Shown: one piece after another, positions 1 to 6,980 of the stretch
Position numbering within the stretch: the first letter of the stretch is position 1
Layout: each line of letters starts with the position of its first letter
NCBI GenBank assembly: GCA_037147415.1
Contig: JBAWVF010000080.1
Span: forward strand, 1-16,451
Direction of reading: 5' to 3'
From: BOG-933 sp037147415
Lineage (GTDB): Bacteria > Pseudomonadota > Alphaproteobacteria > Azospirillales > Azospirillaceae
Length of the DNA stretch: 16,451 nt
Notes under the pieces: generated by a model
What the model saw: only the letters and a program-made list of their open reading frames with translations
Told to the model about the DNA's origin: nothing
Databases searched by the model: none
Translations under genes and position numbers: made by a program

Positions 1-1978
1 TACCGTCGAAGATACCGTCGCCACCCTTGACGATATCGAGCGGCTGTTCGGTGCCGACATTACCAAGCTGGTCGATGGCGTCACCAAGCTGTCGCGGATC
101 GAATTGCAAAGCGACCAAACCAAGCAGGCGGAGAATTTCCGCAAGCTGGTGCTGGCAATGTCCGAAGATATCCGGGTGCTGCTGGTCAAGTTGGCCGACC
201 GGCTGCACAATATGCGCACGCTGCGTCATATCAAAAACCCGGATAAGCGCCGCCGCATCGCCCGTGAAACCCAAGAAATTTACGCACCGCTGGCCGAGCG
301 CATCGGAATACAGCGCTGGAAGGACGAGTTGGAAGAGCTGTCCTTTGCGGAGCTTAATCCGGAGGCGCGCGACTCGATCCTGACCCAGTTGGCCCGCCTG
401 CGTAACGACGGGGAAGGCCGGGTCGAGCATGTGGTCGAAGGACTACGCCAAACTCTGCATGAACAGGGCCTGCCCACGGCTAAGGTCTATGGCCGTGAAA
501 AGAGCGTTTATTCAATCTGGCGCAAGCTTGAACATAAAAGCATTTCGTTCGAGCAGCTGTCCGACATCATGGCTTTTCGGATTATTGTTGACTCGATTGG
601 TGAATGCTATCAGGCGCTCGGTATTATTCACGCTCGCTATCCGGTGGTGCCGGGTCGGTTCAAAGATTATATCTCGACACCGAAACCCAATGGCTACCGA
701 AGCTTACATACCGGCGTGATCGGCCCCGACCGTCAGCGCATCGAAGTCCAGATTCGCACCTCGGAAATGCACGAGATTTCCGAACTCGGCGTTGCCGCCC
801 ATTGGGCCTATAAGCAGGGACAGCCGCGCGCCGAAGCTCGTGAATATCGCTGGCTGCGCGAATTACTTGATATTCTGGAGCATGCGACCCGGCCGGAAGA
901 ATTTCTTGAGCACACTAAGCTGGAATTGTTCCAGGAGCAGGTTTTTTGTTTCACCCCTAAAGGCGATTTGATCAGTCTGCCGCGCGGTGCGACCCCGGTT
1001 GATTTTGCCTACGCCGTCCATTCCCAAATCGGGGATACTTGTGTCGGCGCCAAGATCAACGGCCGCATGCTGCCGTTACGCACTGTTCTGCAAAATGGCG
1101 ATCAGGTTGACGTTGTTACCTCGAAGTCGCAGACCCCTTCGCCGGCCTGGGAACGTTTTGTTGTTACCGGCAAGGCCAAAGCCCGTATCCGCAAGTTCCT
1201 GCGCAGTCAACAACGGACCCAATACATTCAACTCGGGCGCGGTTTACTTCAGAAAATCTGGCGTCATGAAGGCTATGACTTTTCAGAAAAGGGGCTGGAA
1301 GGGGTCCTTCGTGGATTTCAAGCCGCCAATGTCGATGATTTATTAGCCAGTGTCGGCGCCGGCATTCAATCGGCCCACGAAGTCTTTAATGCCGTTTTCC
1401 CCGGCCATAAACATCAACAGTTCCTGACCGAGCGCGCCGAGCGGGAAAAACAGCTGACCACGGGCGAGCCGAACGCGCCAACCATCAAGCCCAAACCCAA
1501 ATCGAAAGCCAAGGGCAAAGACCATCCGCTGCCGATCCGCGGCCTGATCCCCGGCATGGCGGTCCATTACGCGCGCTGCTGCCACCCGTTGCCCGGCGAC
1601 CGCATCGTCGGCATCGTCACCACCGGCAAGGGCGTGACCATCCATACGATTGATTGTGAAACCCTGGAAAGCTTCAGCGACTCGCCGGAACGCTGGATCG
1701 ATGTTGCCTGGGATATCGGCCCCAACCGCCCGGAAGACCATGTCGGCCGTATCGCCGTGGCCATTGCCAACGAACCGGGAAGTCTCGGCTCGCTCACCAC
1801 GGTCATCGGTAAAAATGGCGGCAATATCACCAACCTGAAGATTACCAACCGCAATCAGGATTATTTCGAGCTTTTGGTCGATATCGACGTCAAGGACGCC
1901 AAACACCTGACCAACATCATGGCCGCTTTGCGAGCCACCCCGGCGATTAGTTCCGTGGACCGCGCACGCGGTCGGTAA
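1..1978 (+). CDS. rsh: Bifunctional (p)ppGpp synthetase/hydrolase, RelA/SpoT homologue (5' truncated by window)
   Basis: Makes and degrades the stringent-response alarmone (p)ppGpp in the cytoplasm. The reading frame is open from base 2 and runs off the left edge; 658 codons are visible. Family members are usually a little over 700 residues, so I infer that about 70 N-terminal residues are missing. The fragment opens inside the HD hydrolase domain (TVEDT, then ADRLHNMRTL). Next comes the synthetase domain, with an RFKD motif at about 656-667, the form known from bifunctional enzymes rather than the EXDD form of RelA. GYRSLHTG, IEVQIRT and AAHWAYK follow. A TGS domain (VFCFTPKGDLISLPRGATP) lies at about 940-1130, a Cys/His block (CCHPLPGD) near 1577, and a C-terminal ACT domain at about 1735-1960. 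The stop at 1976-1978 sits inside a 27-bp tandem array. The gene converges on the DUF1272 gene. Confidence 0.97.
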   Translation, partial: TVEDTVATLDDIERLFGADITKLVDGVTKLSRIELQSDQTKQAENFRKLVLAMSEDIRVLLVKLADRLHNMRTLRHIKNPDKRRRIARETQEIYAPLAERIGIQRWKDELEELSFAELNPEARDSILTQLARLRNDGEGRVEHVVEGLRQTLHEQGLPTAKVYGREKSVYSIWRKLEHKSISFEQLSDIMAFRIIVDSIGECYQALGIIHARYPVVPGRFKDYISTPKPNGYRSLHTGVIGPDRQRIEVQIRTSEMHEISELGVAAHWAYKQGQPRAEAREYRWLRELLDILEHATRPEEFLEHTKLELFQEQVFCFTPKGDLISLPRGATPVDFAYAVHSQIGDTCVGAKINGRMLPLRTVLQNGDQVDVVTSKSQTPSPAWERFVVTGKAKARIRKFLRSQQRTQYIQLGRGLLQKIWRHEGYDFSEKGLEGVLRGFQAANVDDLLASVGAGIQSAHEVFNAVFPGHKHQQFLTERAEREKQLTTGEPNAPTIKPKPKSKAKGKDHPLPIRGLIPGMAVHYARCCHPLPGDRIVGIVTTGKGVTIHTIDCETLESFSDSPERWIDVAWDIGPNRPEDHVGRIAVAIANEPGSLGSLTTVIGKNGGNITNLKITNRNQDYFELLVDIDVKDAKHLTNIMAALRATPAISSVDRARGR

Positions 1979-2032
1979 TAGCGCTTCCGCGCACGCGGTC
2001 GGTAATAGCGCTTCCGCGCACGCGGTCGGTAA
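1961..2032. repeat. 27-bp direct tandem repeat (2.7 copies) duplicating the rsh 3' end and stop
   Basis: The units are 1961-1987, 1988-2014 and a partial 2015-2032, identical where they overlap. Each begins CGCGCACGCGGTCGGTAATA and ends GCGCTTC. The unit is 27 bp (nine codons), so each copy carries the same last rsh codons (RARGR) and TAA TAG in the rsh frame. Each copy can fold as CCGCG-ca-CGCGG or as GCGC-ttcc-GCGC. In the first copy the arm extends to a 7-bp perfect palindrome, GACCGCG-ca-CGCGGTC, at 1958-1973. There is no T-run, so this is not a classical intrinsic terminator, although it lies between two convergent genes. Confidence 0.95.
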
Positions 2033-2067
2033 AACTGCGATATACTTCAACAGGAAGACAAGCGCGC

Positions 2068-2304
2068 TTACACGGAATGTTTTTTCAACACGCGCCTGTC
2101 AGACGGCGGGAAGCAGGTTAGCTTCTCCATCGGTCTGATCGGGCGCCGAACCAACGTGCCACCACAGTTCGGGCACCGGCCGCCGAAGTGGCGCTCAGCG
2201 CAGTCCGTGCAAAATGTACATTCGAAGGAGCATATCACGGCATCCGGAGAAGCTGGCGGCAGATCGCGATCACAACATTCACAGTTGGGCCTAAGCTCCA
2301 GCAT
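2068..2304 (-). CDS. DUF1272 small cysteine-rich (zinc-ribbon-like) protein
   Basis: A 78-aa protein of the DUF1272 family, whose molecular function is unknown. The family pattern is clear: it starts MLELRPNCECCDRDLPP and continues with ICSFECTFCTDCAE and CPNCGG. Nine cysteines (8, 10, 11, 25, 29, 32, 35, 44, 47) are spaced as in a treble-clef or zinc-ribbon metal site, so zinc binding is a strong inference. I chose the ATG at 2304 because the family begins at MLELRPN and AGGGAGGG lies 6-7 bases upstream; a TTG at 2322 would add six residues and place that Shine-Dalgarno inside the gene. It starts 14 bases after the histidine-kinase stop, so the two are probably co-transcribed. The C-terminal tail (about residues 58-78, basic) extends past the conserved core. 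Confidence 0.88.
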   Translation of the reverse strand: MLELRPNCECCDRDLPPASPDAVICSFECTFCTDCAERHFGGRCPNCGGTLVRRPIRPMEKLTCFPPSDRRVLKKHSV

Positions 2305-2318
2305 GAGAATACCCTCCC

Positions 2319-4601
2319 TCAATCCTCCACATAGAACTGCATGCGCTCGGTCGGAAAGTGCAAACAGACCGTGGTACCCGAGCTTTCGCCCTGACGGCTG
2401 GTGATGGTCAGATTGCCATTGTGCAACTCGACCAAACTGCGGGTCAGATAGAGCCCGATGCCAGATCCGGTGTGGCGGCGGTTCATCGCGGTGTCAACCT
2501 GAACGAAGGGCCGGGCAAGATCGCGGATCCGGTCGGCGGGAATCCCCGCCCCCGTGTCCGTCACCTCCAGACGCAAGCCGCTGAAATCCCAGACGGCATT
2601 CAAGGTAATCGACCCGCCGGCCGGGGTGAATTTTACAGCGTTGGATAGCAGGTTCAGCAGCATCTGACGCAAAGCCCGGCGATCGGCGCGCAATTTCGGC
2701 GCCAATTTGGCCGTTCTGTCAACCACCATGCCTTTTTCGGCGGCGTGGGGACCGACCAGACGCACCGCGTCCTCGAAAGCATCGGAAACCGACAACCATT
2801 CGTCGCTCAGTTCGTAGCGGCCCGCCTCGATTTTCGACAGATCAAGGACATCGTTGATCAAAGCCAAAAGATGACTGCCGCTGGTTAGAATCGCTGCGGC
2901 ATAGTCCCGATAGCGGTCACTGCCCAGCGGTCCCAGCACCTCGGTCGCCATCATCTCGCTGAAGCCGATGATCGCATTGAGCGGGGTCCGCAACTCGTGG
3001 CTCATATTGGCCAGGAACTGCGATTTCGAGCGGTTGGCCAGTTCCGCCGCCTCTTTAGCCAGGATCAAGGCCCGTTGGTCAAGCTTACGCGCGGTAATGT
3101 CCTGACAAACGCCGAAGCGTGCCGCCACCTGCCCGCTCGGATCGCGCTCGCACTGGCTTTCCGCCCACAACACGCGCTCCTCTCCGGTCGGGCGCGTAAT
3201 CCGAAATTCCCACTCTCGCACTTCCCTGCCCCGCCCGCTCGGCATCAACAGCCGGCGCACCCGCTGGCGGTCCTCGGGGTGAATGCACGCCAACACGGCA
3301 TCGGTCGAAGGCCGGAACGCATCCGGTTCAACCCCGAACAGCCGGTACATCTCTTGTGACCAGGAAACCTCTCCGGTCTTCAGATCAACCCGCCAGCCGC
3401 CGAGCTTGGCAATCCGCTGTGCCGTCGACAGCTGGATTTCGCGCTCGCGCAGTTGTTGTTCACGCTGATGGCGTTCGGTCACGTCGTCGTAAACGGTGAG
3501 GCAGGCGCCTTCGGCGGTCGCCAGTTCGCGCACCTCTATCCGCCGACCGCCCCGCAAATCCATCTCAAAGTGCGACGGCAGTTGGCGATGACGCATCAGG
3601 CGTTCCGCCACCCATTGCGTCAGGCTGAGAGTGCCGGGCCGATAGAGCCCCCGCTCGGCACAGGCCCGCACAATTTCGGAAAACGGGGTGCCGGGCATGA
3701 TCATGTCGGCAATTTCAGGCAGCAGCGACCGCATCCGGCCATTTGCCAGCACGACACGATCACGCGCATCGCACAGCAAGAAGCCTTCGTTCAAGTTGCC
3801 CAAGGCATCGTAAAGCCGCGCGCTGGTCTGTTCCAAACTGGACCGATTCATCTCGTGGTCGCCATCATGCAGCACCACGGCGTTGTAGCCGGGAAGTGAA
3901 CCCTCCGGCCGCTCACCGAGCAACAGCAAGATCGGAAAATTTGTTCCGTCCTTGCGCCGGCCGCACAGCTTGCGTTGACGCTCTCCGGTCCGGCGGCCGT
4001 GCAAAGCCGCCTCCGCCATATAGCGGTCATGGTGGGCCGCATAGGACTCCGGCATCAACATCGACACCGAGCCCCCGAGAACCTCGGCGGCGCTATAGCC
4101 GAACAGGCGCTCCGCCCCGGCATCGAAACTGTCGATCAGTCCCGCGCGATTGGCGCCGATCATGCCGTCGCCGATCATGGCGAAAATGGCAAGCCCCGAG
4201 TCGCTGCCGACAAACCCGCCCGGCGCCGCCGACTGACGCCCCTCGTCAACCGTCACCGTCGTCAGGGTAAAGCGCCCGCCGGCCATACCGGCCATGGCCC
4301 GCGCCAACGCCGTCATATGCAACGCCGGCTGCCCCGGTGCCGGGAAGCGCAACTCGGCCCGTTCGCCGAGTACGCCGCGGATCAAATCGATATAGCCGGC
4401 CGCAAAGGGATGCCAGTCACTCCCTTCAGCCAGCACGGCCGCGGAATGCCCGACCAGATCGCTTTCACCCCGCCCATGCAGCCGGCAAAAGAGATCATTG
4501 ACCCGCAGAAATATCCCGGCGGCATCGGTAATGCATAGCCCGGCCTCTGCCGTCTTAAAGACCGGCGATCGTCGCAATGCAGAGTGTGTTTCGTCTGGCA
4601 T
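2319..4601 (-). CDS. Soluble multi-PAS sensor histidine kinase
   Basis: A 760-aa hybrid-free sensor kinase that should autophosphorylate on His535 and pass the phosphate to an unidentified response regulator. I see about four PAS-type modules (roughly residues 10-105, 130-245, 262-372 and 395-508; the last has a PAC-like end, FGVCQDITARK). A HisKA dimerisation domain follows (SHELRTPLNAIIGFSE, His535), then a HATPase_c domain with an N-box (LLNLLSNAVKF), G1 (DTGAGI, 682-687) and G2 (GSGIGL, 712-717). No transmembrane segment or signal peptide is visible, so it is probably cytoplasmic. The ATG at 4601 is preferred over an in-frame GTG at 4622 because GGAAGG sits six bases upstream of it. There is no receiver domain and no response regulator in the window. 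The DUF1272 gene follows by 14 bases. The ligand or cofactor of the PAS domains cannot be told from sequence alone. Confidence 0.93.
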   Translation of the reverse strand: MPDETHSALRRSPVFKTAEAGLCITDAAGIFLRVNDLFCRLHGRGESDLVGHSAAVLAEGSDWHPFAAGYIDLIRGVLGERAELRFPAPGQPALHMTALARAMAGMAGGRFTLTTVTVDEGRQSAAPGGFVGSDSGLAIFAMIGDGMIGANRAGLIDSFDAGAERLFGYSAAEVLGGSVSMLMPESYAAHHDRYMAEAALHGRRTGERQRKLCGRRKDGTNFPILLLLGERPEGSLPGYNAVVLHDGDHEMNRSSLEQTSARLYDALGNLNEGFLLCDARDRVVLANGRMRSLLPEIADMIMPGTPFSEIVRACAERGLYRPGTLSLTQWVAERLMRHRQLPSHFEMDLRGGRRIEVRELATAEGACLTVYDDVTERHQREQQLREREIQLSTAQRIAKLGGWRVDLKTGEVSWSQEMYRLFGVEPDAFRPSTDAVLACIHPEDRQRVRRLLMPSGRGREVREWEFRITRPTGEERVLWAESQCERDPSGQVAARFGVCQDITARKLDQRALILAKEAAELANRSKSQFLANMSHELRTPLNAIIGFSEMMATEVLGPLGSDRYRDYAAAILTSGSHLLALINDVLDLSKIEAGRYELSDEWLSVSDAFEDAVRLVGPHAAEKGMVVDRTAKLAPKLRADRRALRQMLLNLLSNAVKFTPAGGSITLNAVWDFSGLRLEVTDTGAGIPADRIRDLARPFVQVDTAMNRRHTGSGIGLYLTRSLVELHNGNLTITSRQGESSGTTVCLHFPTERMQFYVED

Positions 4602-4657
4602 CACACGCCTTCCGCGCGACACCGGACCGACCGATGATCCGGAATACTTAAGCCACG

Positions 4658-4677
4658 TCTCTCTTCATCAAGAGAGA
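4658..4677. promoter_or_regulatory. Perfect inverted repeat in the histidine-kinase leader
   Basis: Eight-base arms TCTCTCTT and AAGAGAGA flank a 4-base centre (CATC). It lies between the possible kinase promoter (4688-4715) and the kinase start, just downstream of the inferred transcription start near 4681. No T-tract follows on either strand, so an operator or a 5'-UTR hairpin is more likely than a terminator. The regulator is unknown. Confidence 0.5.
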
Positions 4678-4687
4678 TAACCTTGCA

Positions 4688-4715
4688 AGTATAGAATTAA
4701 ACGGCCCGAAAGCAA
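4688..4715 (-). promoter_or_regulatory. Possible sigma-70-type promoter for the histidine kinase
   Basis: Read on the minus strand, TATACT (-10, 4693-4688, 5/6 match) stands 16 bases from TTGCTT (-35, 4715-4710, 3/6 match). The expected start is near 4681, giving a leader of about 80 bases that contains the 4658-4677 inverted repeat. The -35 match is weak. Confidence 0.35.
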
Positions 4716-4762
4716 AGGCGTTTCCCCGAATCATTTAGAAAAATGCCTGTTAACATATTCAT

Positions 4763-4800
4763 AACCATCCCCGTTCCCGAAACCGGGGCCGGGGATGGTT
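4763..4800 (-). terminator. Strong GC-rich hairpin downstream of the RidA gene
   Basis: Perfect 11-bp arms AACCATCCCCG (4763-4773) and CGGGGATGGTT (4790-4800) enclose a loop that can itself pair (CCCG-AAAC-CGGG). It begins six bases after the RidA stop. The run after it on the minus strand (ATGAATATG) is AU-rich but not a true U-tract, so termination may be partial or Rho-assisted. Confidence 0.5.
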
Positions 4801-4806
4801 ACCCTG

Positions 4807-5193
4807 TCACTCCGCCCCTTTGCAGGTGGTGATTTCGATCTCGATCTTGATGCGCGGATCGACCATCTGCACCCCGATCGTGGTATTTGCCGGCCGGCTT
4901 ACGCCAAGAAAACGCCCGAAGACCGGGGCAACTTTCATGAAGTCACTTGCATCGGCAAGATACGCCCGCACCCGAACCGCGTCGTCAAGACTGGCCCCGG
5001 CTTGGCTCAACGCCGCCTGAATATTCAGAAAAGCCTGCTCGGTCTGCGCAACGACATCGTCGGAGATGGTCCCGGCGGCGTAATCGAACCCGGTGGTCCC
5101 GGACACGAACACCCGATCGCCGACCACCACCGCCCGCGAATAACCGGCGACCTTTTCGAAATCGGAACCCGAAGAAATCAGTTTACGCGCCAT
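4807..5193 (-). CDS. RidA/YjgF/YER057c/UK114-family protein lacking the canonical arginine
   Basis: A 128-aa protein of the Rid superfamily, which forms trimers with clefts between subunits; RidA itself hydrolyses reactive enamine/imine intermediates. Family marks are GDRVFVSGTTGFD, the QAFLNIQAALSQAGASLDDAVRV helix region and the C-terminal RIKIEIEITTC strand. In E. coli RidA the substrate carboxylate is held by Arg105 in a PARS motif. Here the matching site reads PANTT, placing Asn103 at that position, so imine deaminase activity of the RidA type is doubtful; Rid subfamilies without this arginine are known and their roles are unclear. I chose the ATG at 5193 because GGGAGG lies five bases upstream and family members start MARKLISSGS. 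A longer frame to 5241 has no such support. It lies 87 bases downstream of the Ser/Ala/Pro-rich gene on the same strand. Confidence 0.93.
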   Translation of the reverse strand: MARKLISSGSDFEKVAGYSRAVVVGDRVFVSGTTGFDYAAGTISDDVVAQTEQAFLNIQAALSQAGASLDDAVRVRAYLADASDFMKVAPVFGRFLGVSRPANTTIGVQMVDPRIKIEIEITTCKGAE

Positions 5194-5280
5194 CACAACC
5201 TCCCGAATGCTGATGCAACCATTCGGATCGGTATTGAGCAAATCCCGACGCGCAACGCAAGAGCTTATACCACCGGCCTG

Positions 5281-5769
5281 TTACACCACCAGACCGGTAG
5301 AACGCGAGCGGCCGCTCGACGCAGACAAGGCGTCGGCACTGCGATAGGACGATAGCGCAGCCTGCCAGGGCTCGATATGAAGCCCGGCGCCGACAGTTTC
5401 CTGCGACAATTGCTGAGTAGCAAAGCCGATGCTGCCCCCGCCGTTCGAGGACAATGAAAACCGTAACGGACTCGACGAAGCCGACGGTGCCGACGGTGCC
5501 GCACCCGCGCTGCCCGCCCCGCCCTCTTCCCCGGACGCCGATGCCGCAGCACCGGTTCCGGCGGCTCCGTTGCTTCCGGCAGCCGTATTCGAACTGCGGC
5601 GGCGGTCTTCCTCGGGCTGTTCTGCCCGACGGGTAACCGGAGGAACCGGCTGAACCGGGCCCGGGACGACCGTATCCGAAGAGCCGGGTCCGGCGACCGC
5701 GCGCACGCTTTCCGGCGAGGGTAACGCCAGATAAGGCCGAACCGATGTTGCGGACGAGATGCCGGTCAC
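5281..5769 (-). CDS. Hypothetical Ser/Ala/Pro/Gly-rich protein with a conserved-looking C-terminal block
   Basis: A 162-aa protein that I do not recognise. Residues 1-100 are low complexity (Ser, Ala, Pro, Gly, with an acidic/basic stretch RRAEQPEEDRRR), probably disordered. Part of this comes from short DNA repeats such as GCCGACGGT twice at 5480-5497. The only structured-looking part is near residues 117-145, ending in GLHIEPWQAALSSYRSAD. There is no signal peptide, membrane segment or cysteine. The only start available is the GTG at 5769, which has a weak Shine-Dalgarno. Support for a real gene comes from its good -35/-10 promoter at 5803-5831 and its position on the same strand as the RidA gene. 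It could act as a small structural or scaffold-type protein, but no function can be assigned. Confidence 0.65.
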   Translation of the reverse strand: MTGISSATSVRPYLALPSPESVRAVAGPGSSDTVVPGPVQPVPPVTRRAEQPEEDRRRSSNTAAGSNGAAGTGAAASASGEEGGAGSAGAAPSAPSASSSPLRFSLSSNGGGSIGFATQQLSQETVGAGLHIEPWQAALSSYRSADALSASSGRSRSTGLVV

Positions 5770-5802
5770 GGGCGTGAGTCCAAACGGGTATGCGTAGCGA
5801 TT

Positions 5803-5831
5803 ACTATACTGTAGAATGCACCCTCAGTCCA
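5803..5831 (-). promoter_or_regulatory. Sigma-70-type promoter for the Ser/Ala/Pro-rich gene
   Basis: On the minus strand, TGGACT (-35, 5831-5826, 4/6) and TATAGT (-10, 5808-5803, 5/6) are 17 bases apart. The expected start is near 5796, giving a leader of about 27 bases to the GTG at 5769. Confidence 0.5.
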
Positions 5832-5877
5832 TGTTTCTATCCACGCATCGGCGCATTTCAGCGCCTCCGCGACCGCA

Positions 5878-5945
5878 GCTCTCGTTCACGGCCGCTCTCG
5901 TTCACGGCCAAGCGAGAAAGCAGCCGGGCGAGAAAGCAGCCGGGC
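5878..5945. repeat. Two adjacent pairs of 16-bp direct repeats in a divergent intergenic region
   Basis: GCTCTCGTTCACGGCC occurs twice in tandem (5878-5893, 5894-5909). Four bases (AAGC) follow, then GAGAAAGCAGCCGGGC twice in tandem (5914-5929, 5930-5945). All copies are exact. The two units are unrelated to each other in either orientation. The array lies between the minus-strand promoter at 5803-5831 and the plus-strand promoter at 5965-5992. The rest of the 5770-6067 gap holds only these promoters and a short GGCGC/GCGCC inverted repeat near 5850; no gene is supported there. Confidence 0.93.
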
Positions 5946-5964
5946 TGCCACGACACCGAAAGGC

Positions 5965-5992
5965 TTGGAAGTTTCGGAAAAATCTTGATAAT
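5965..5992 (+). promoter_or_regulatory. Sigma-70-type promoter for the LysE-family exporter
   Basis: TTGGAA (-35, 5965-5970, 4/6) and GATAAT (-10, 5987-5992, 5/6) are 16 bases apart. The predicted start near 6000 leaves a leader of about 70 bases that is rich in CGG/CCG blocks able to pair. Confidence 0.45.
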
Positions 5993-6067
5993 CGACATGG
6001 AGAGACCGCGATCGGGAAACCGGCCGCTCCGGCCTTATGCCGGGGGACAGCAAAAGGAGTGGAGCCG

Positions 6068-6703
6068 GTGCTCAACAGTATTGTGGTATGGTTCCAAGGC
6101 TTTATTCTCGGAGTCGCGATTGCGGCTCCGGTCGGTCCGATCGGTCTGCTTTGCATCCGCCGTACCCTTGAACACGGGCAGGCGATCGGCTTTGCCACTG
6201 GCATGGGCGCTGCGGTTGCCGATACCTTTTATGGCGCCATCGCGGCGTTCGGGGTCAGCGCGGCGCTGGTGTTCCTTACCGGCCACGAGAGCATGTTCCG
6301 TCTGTTCGGAGGGGTATTCCTGCTGGCGGTGGCCTTGCGCACCTGGACCGTCAAACCGACCACCGAAGAACGCACTCCCGACGCCAAGACCTTGTTCGGC
6401 GGCTTCATGACCGGCCTGACCCTGACGCTGACCAATCCGATCACCATTCTTGCTTTTGTCGGGTTGTTCGCCGGAATCGGCCTGGCCGGCGATCTCGATT
6501 ACAAAGAGGCGCTGGTTCTGGTGCTCGGCGTCTTCATCGGCTCGGCCAGCTGGTGGCTGGCGCTGAGTTCCGGCGTCGCCTTGGCCAGCCGCCATATTTC
6601 GGAAGAACGGCTCGGCAAAATCAATTATTATACTGCGGTGGCGCTGGCCCTGTTCGGCGGCTATGCGGTGGTCAGCGCGCTGGCCAATGGAAATATGTTC
6701 TAA
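6068..6703 (+). CDS. LysE/RhtB-family amino-acid exporter
   Basis: A 211-aa inner-membrane protein of the LysE/RhtB export family, which expels amino acids or related metabolites. The N-terminal signature is present: APVGPIGLLCIRRTLEHGQ followed by GFATGMGAAVADTFYGAIAA. The hydrophobicity pattern suggests about six membrane helices, and the length is normal for the family. The GTG at 6068 is chosen because AAGGAG lies eight bases upstream and the protein then begins directly with the first hydrophobic helix. The frame stays open back to 5816, but that extension runs through the 16-bp repeats and has an unlikely basic composition. The substrate cannot be read from sequence. Only two bases separate its stop from the next ATG, so the following small genes are probably co-transcribed and may be translationally coupled. 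Confidence 0.93.
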   Translation: MLNSIVVWFQGFILGVAIAAPVGPIGLLCIRRTLEHGQAIGFATGMGAAVADTFYGAIAAFGVSAALVFLTGHESMFRLFGGVFLLAVALRTWTVKPTTEERTPDAKTLFGGFMTGLTLTLTNPITILAFVGLFAGIGLAGDLDYKEALVLVLGVFIGSASWWLALSSGVALASRHISEERLGKINYYTAVALALFGGYAVVSALANGNMF

Positions 6704-6705
6704 AC

Positions 6706-6963
6706 ATGACGGAGCCCGACCCTCTCCCGCCGCCGCCATTTCCGAGAACGCATTATTTTGCGTTCGACGTCCTGGTCAGAAGGAGCTACCTTGATATCTA
6801 CGATATCATCCATGTCTTACAAAAAACCTTCAAACGCATCAAGCAGCTGAATGGTCGCTATCGGTTATGGGGAATCATTTTTCAAAAGAAAATGTGGCTA
6901 ACTGTTATTACGCTTGAAGACGGTGAAACCGTCCACAATGCCTACAAATCCGACCCGCCATGA
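6706..6963 (+). CDS. Small protein, DUF4258-like; possible toxin-like partner of the DUF2283 protein
   Basis: An 85-aa protein with an unusual proline-rich start (MTEPDPLPPPPFPRTHYF). The region from about residue 16 (HYFAFDVLVRR, IYDIIHVLQ, GRYRLWGIIFQKKMWLTVITLEDGETVHNAY) has the strand-helix-strand-strand layout seen in DUF4258, a small RelE/BrnT-like family often found next to DUF2283. This is a resemblance judged by eye and needs a profile search. Its stop overlaps the first possible start of the DUF2283 gene (ATGA at 6960-6963). It begins two bases after the LysE stop with no strong Shine-Dalgarno. Base use is unlike the neighbours: by hand count 23 of 60 are G+C at 6781-6840 and 24 of 60 at 6841-6900, against 38 of 60 at 6361-6420 in lysE, which suggests acquisition. 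Confidence 0.75.
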   Translation: MTEPDPLPPPPFPRTHYFAFDVLVRRSYLDIYDIIHVLQKTFKRIKQLNGRYRLWGIIFQKKMWLTVITLEDGETVHNAYKSDPP

Positions 6964-6980
6964 TGACTGACAGGTGCTCC

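Noticed and set aside
1343..2050. Minus-strand frame of 235 codons with a repeated PTACAEALL peptide near its start
   Set aside because: It is antisense to rsh, and the peptide repeat is only the 27-bp DNA repeat read backwards; no ribosome site or family resemblance.
5878..5945. CRISPR array or plasmid-type iterons
   Set aside because: Units are directly adjacent without spacers, only two copies each, with no cas or replication gene nearby.
5816..6067. N-terminal extension of the LysE-family gene
   Set aside because: It would translate through the 16-bp repeats and promoter into a basic, non-family leader; the GTG at 6068 has a proper Shine-Dalgarno and starts at the first membrane helix.
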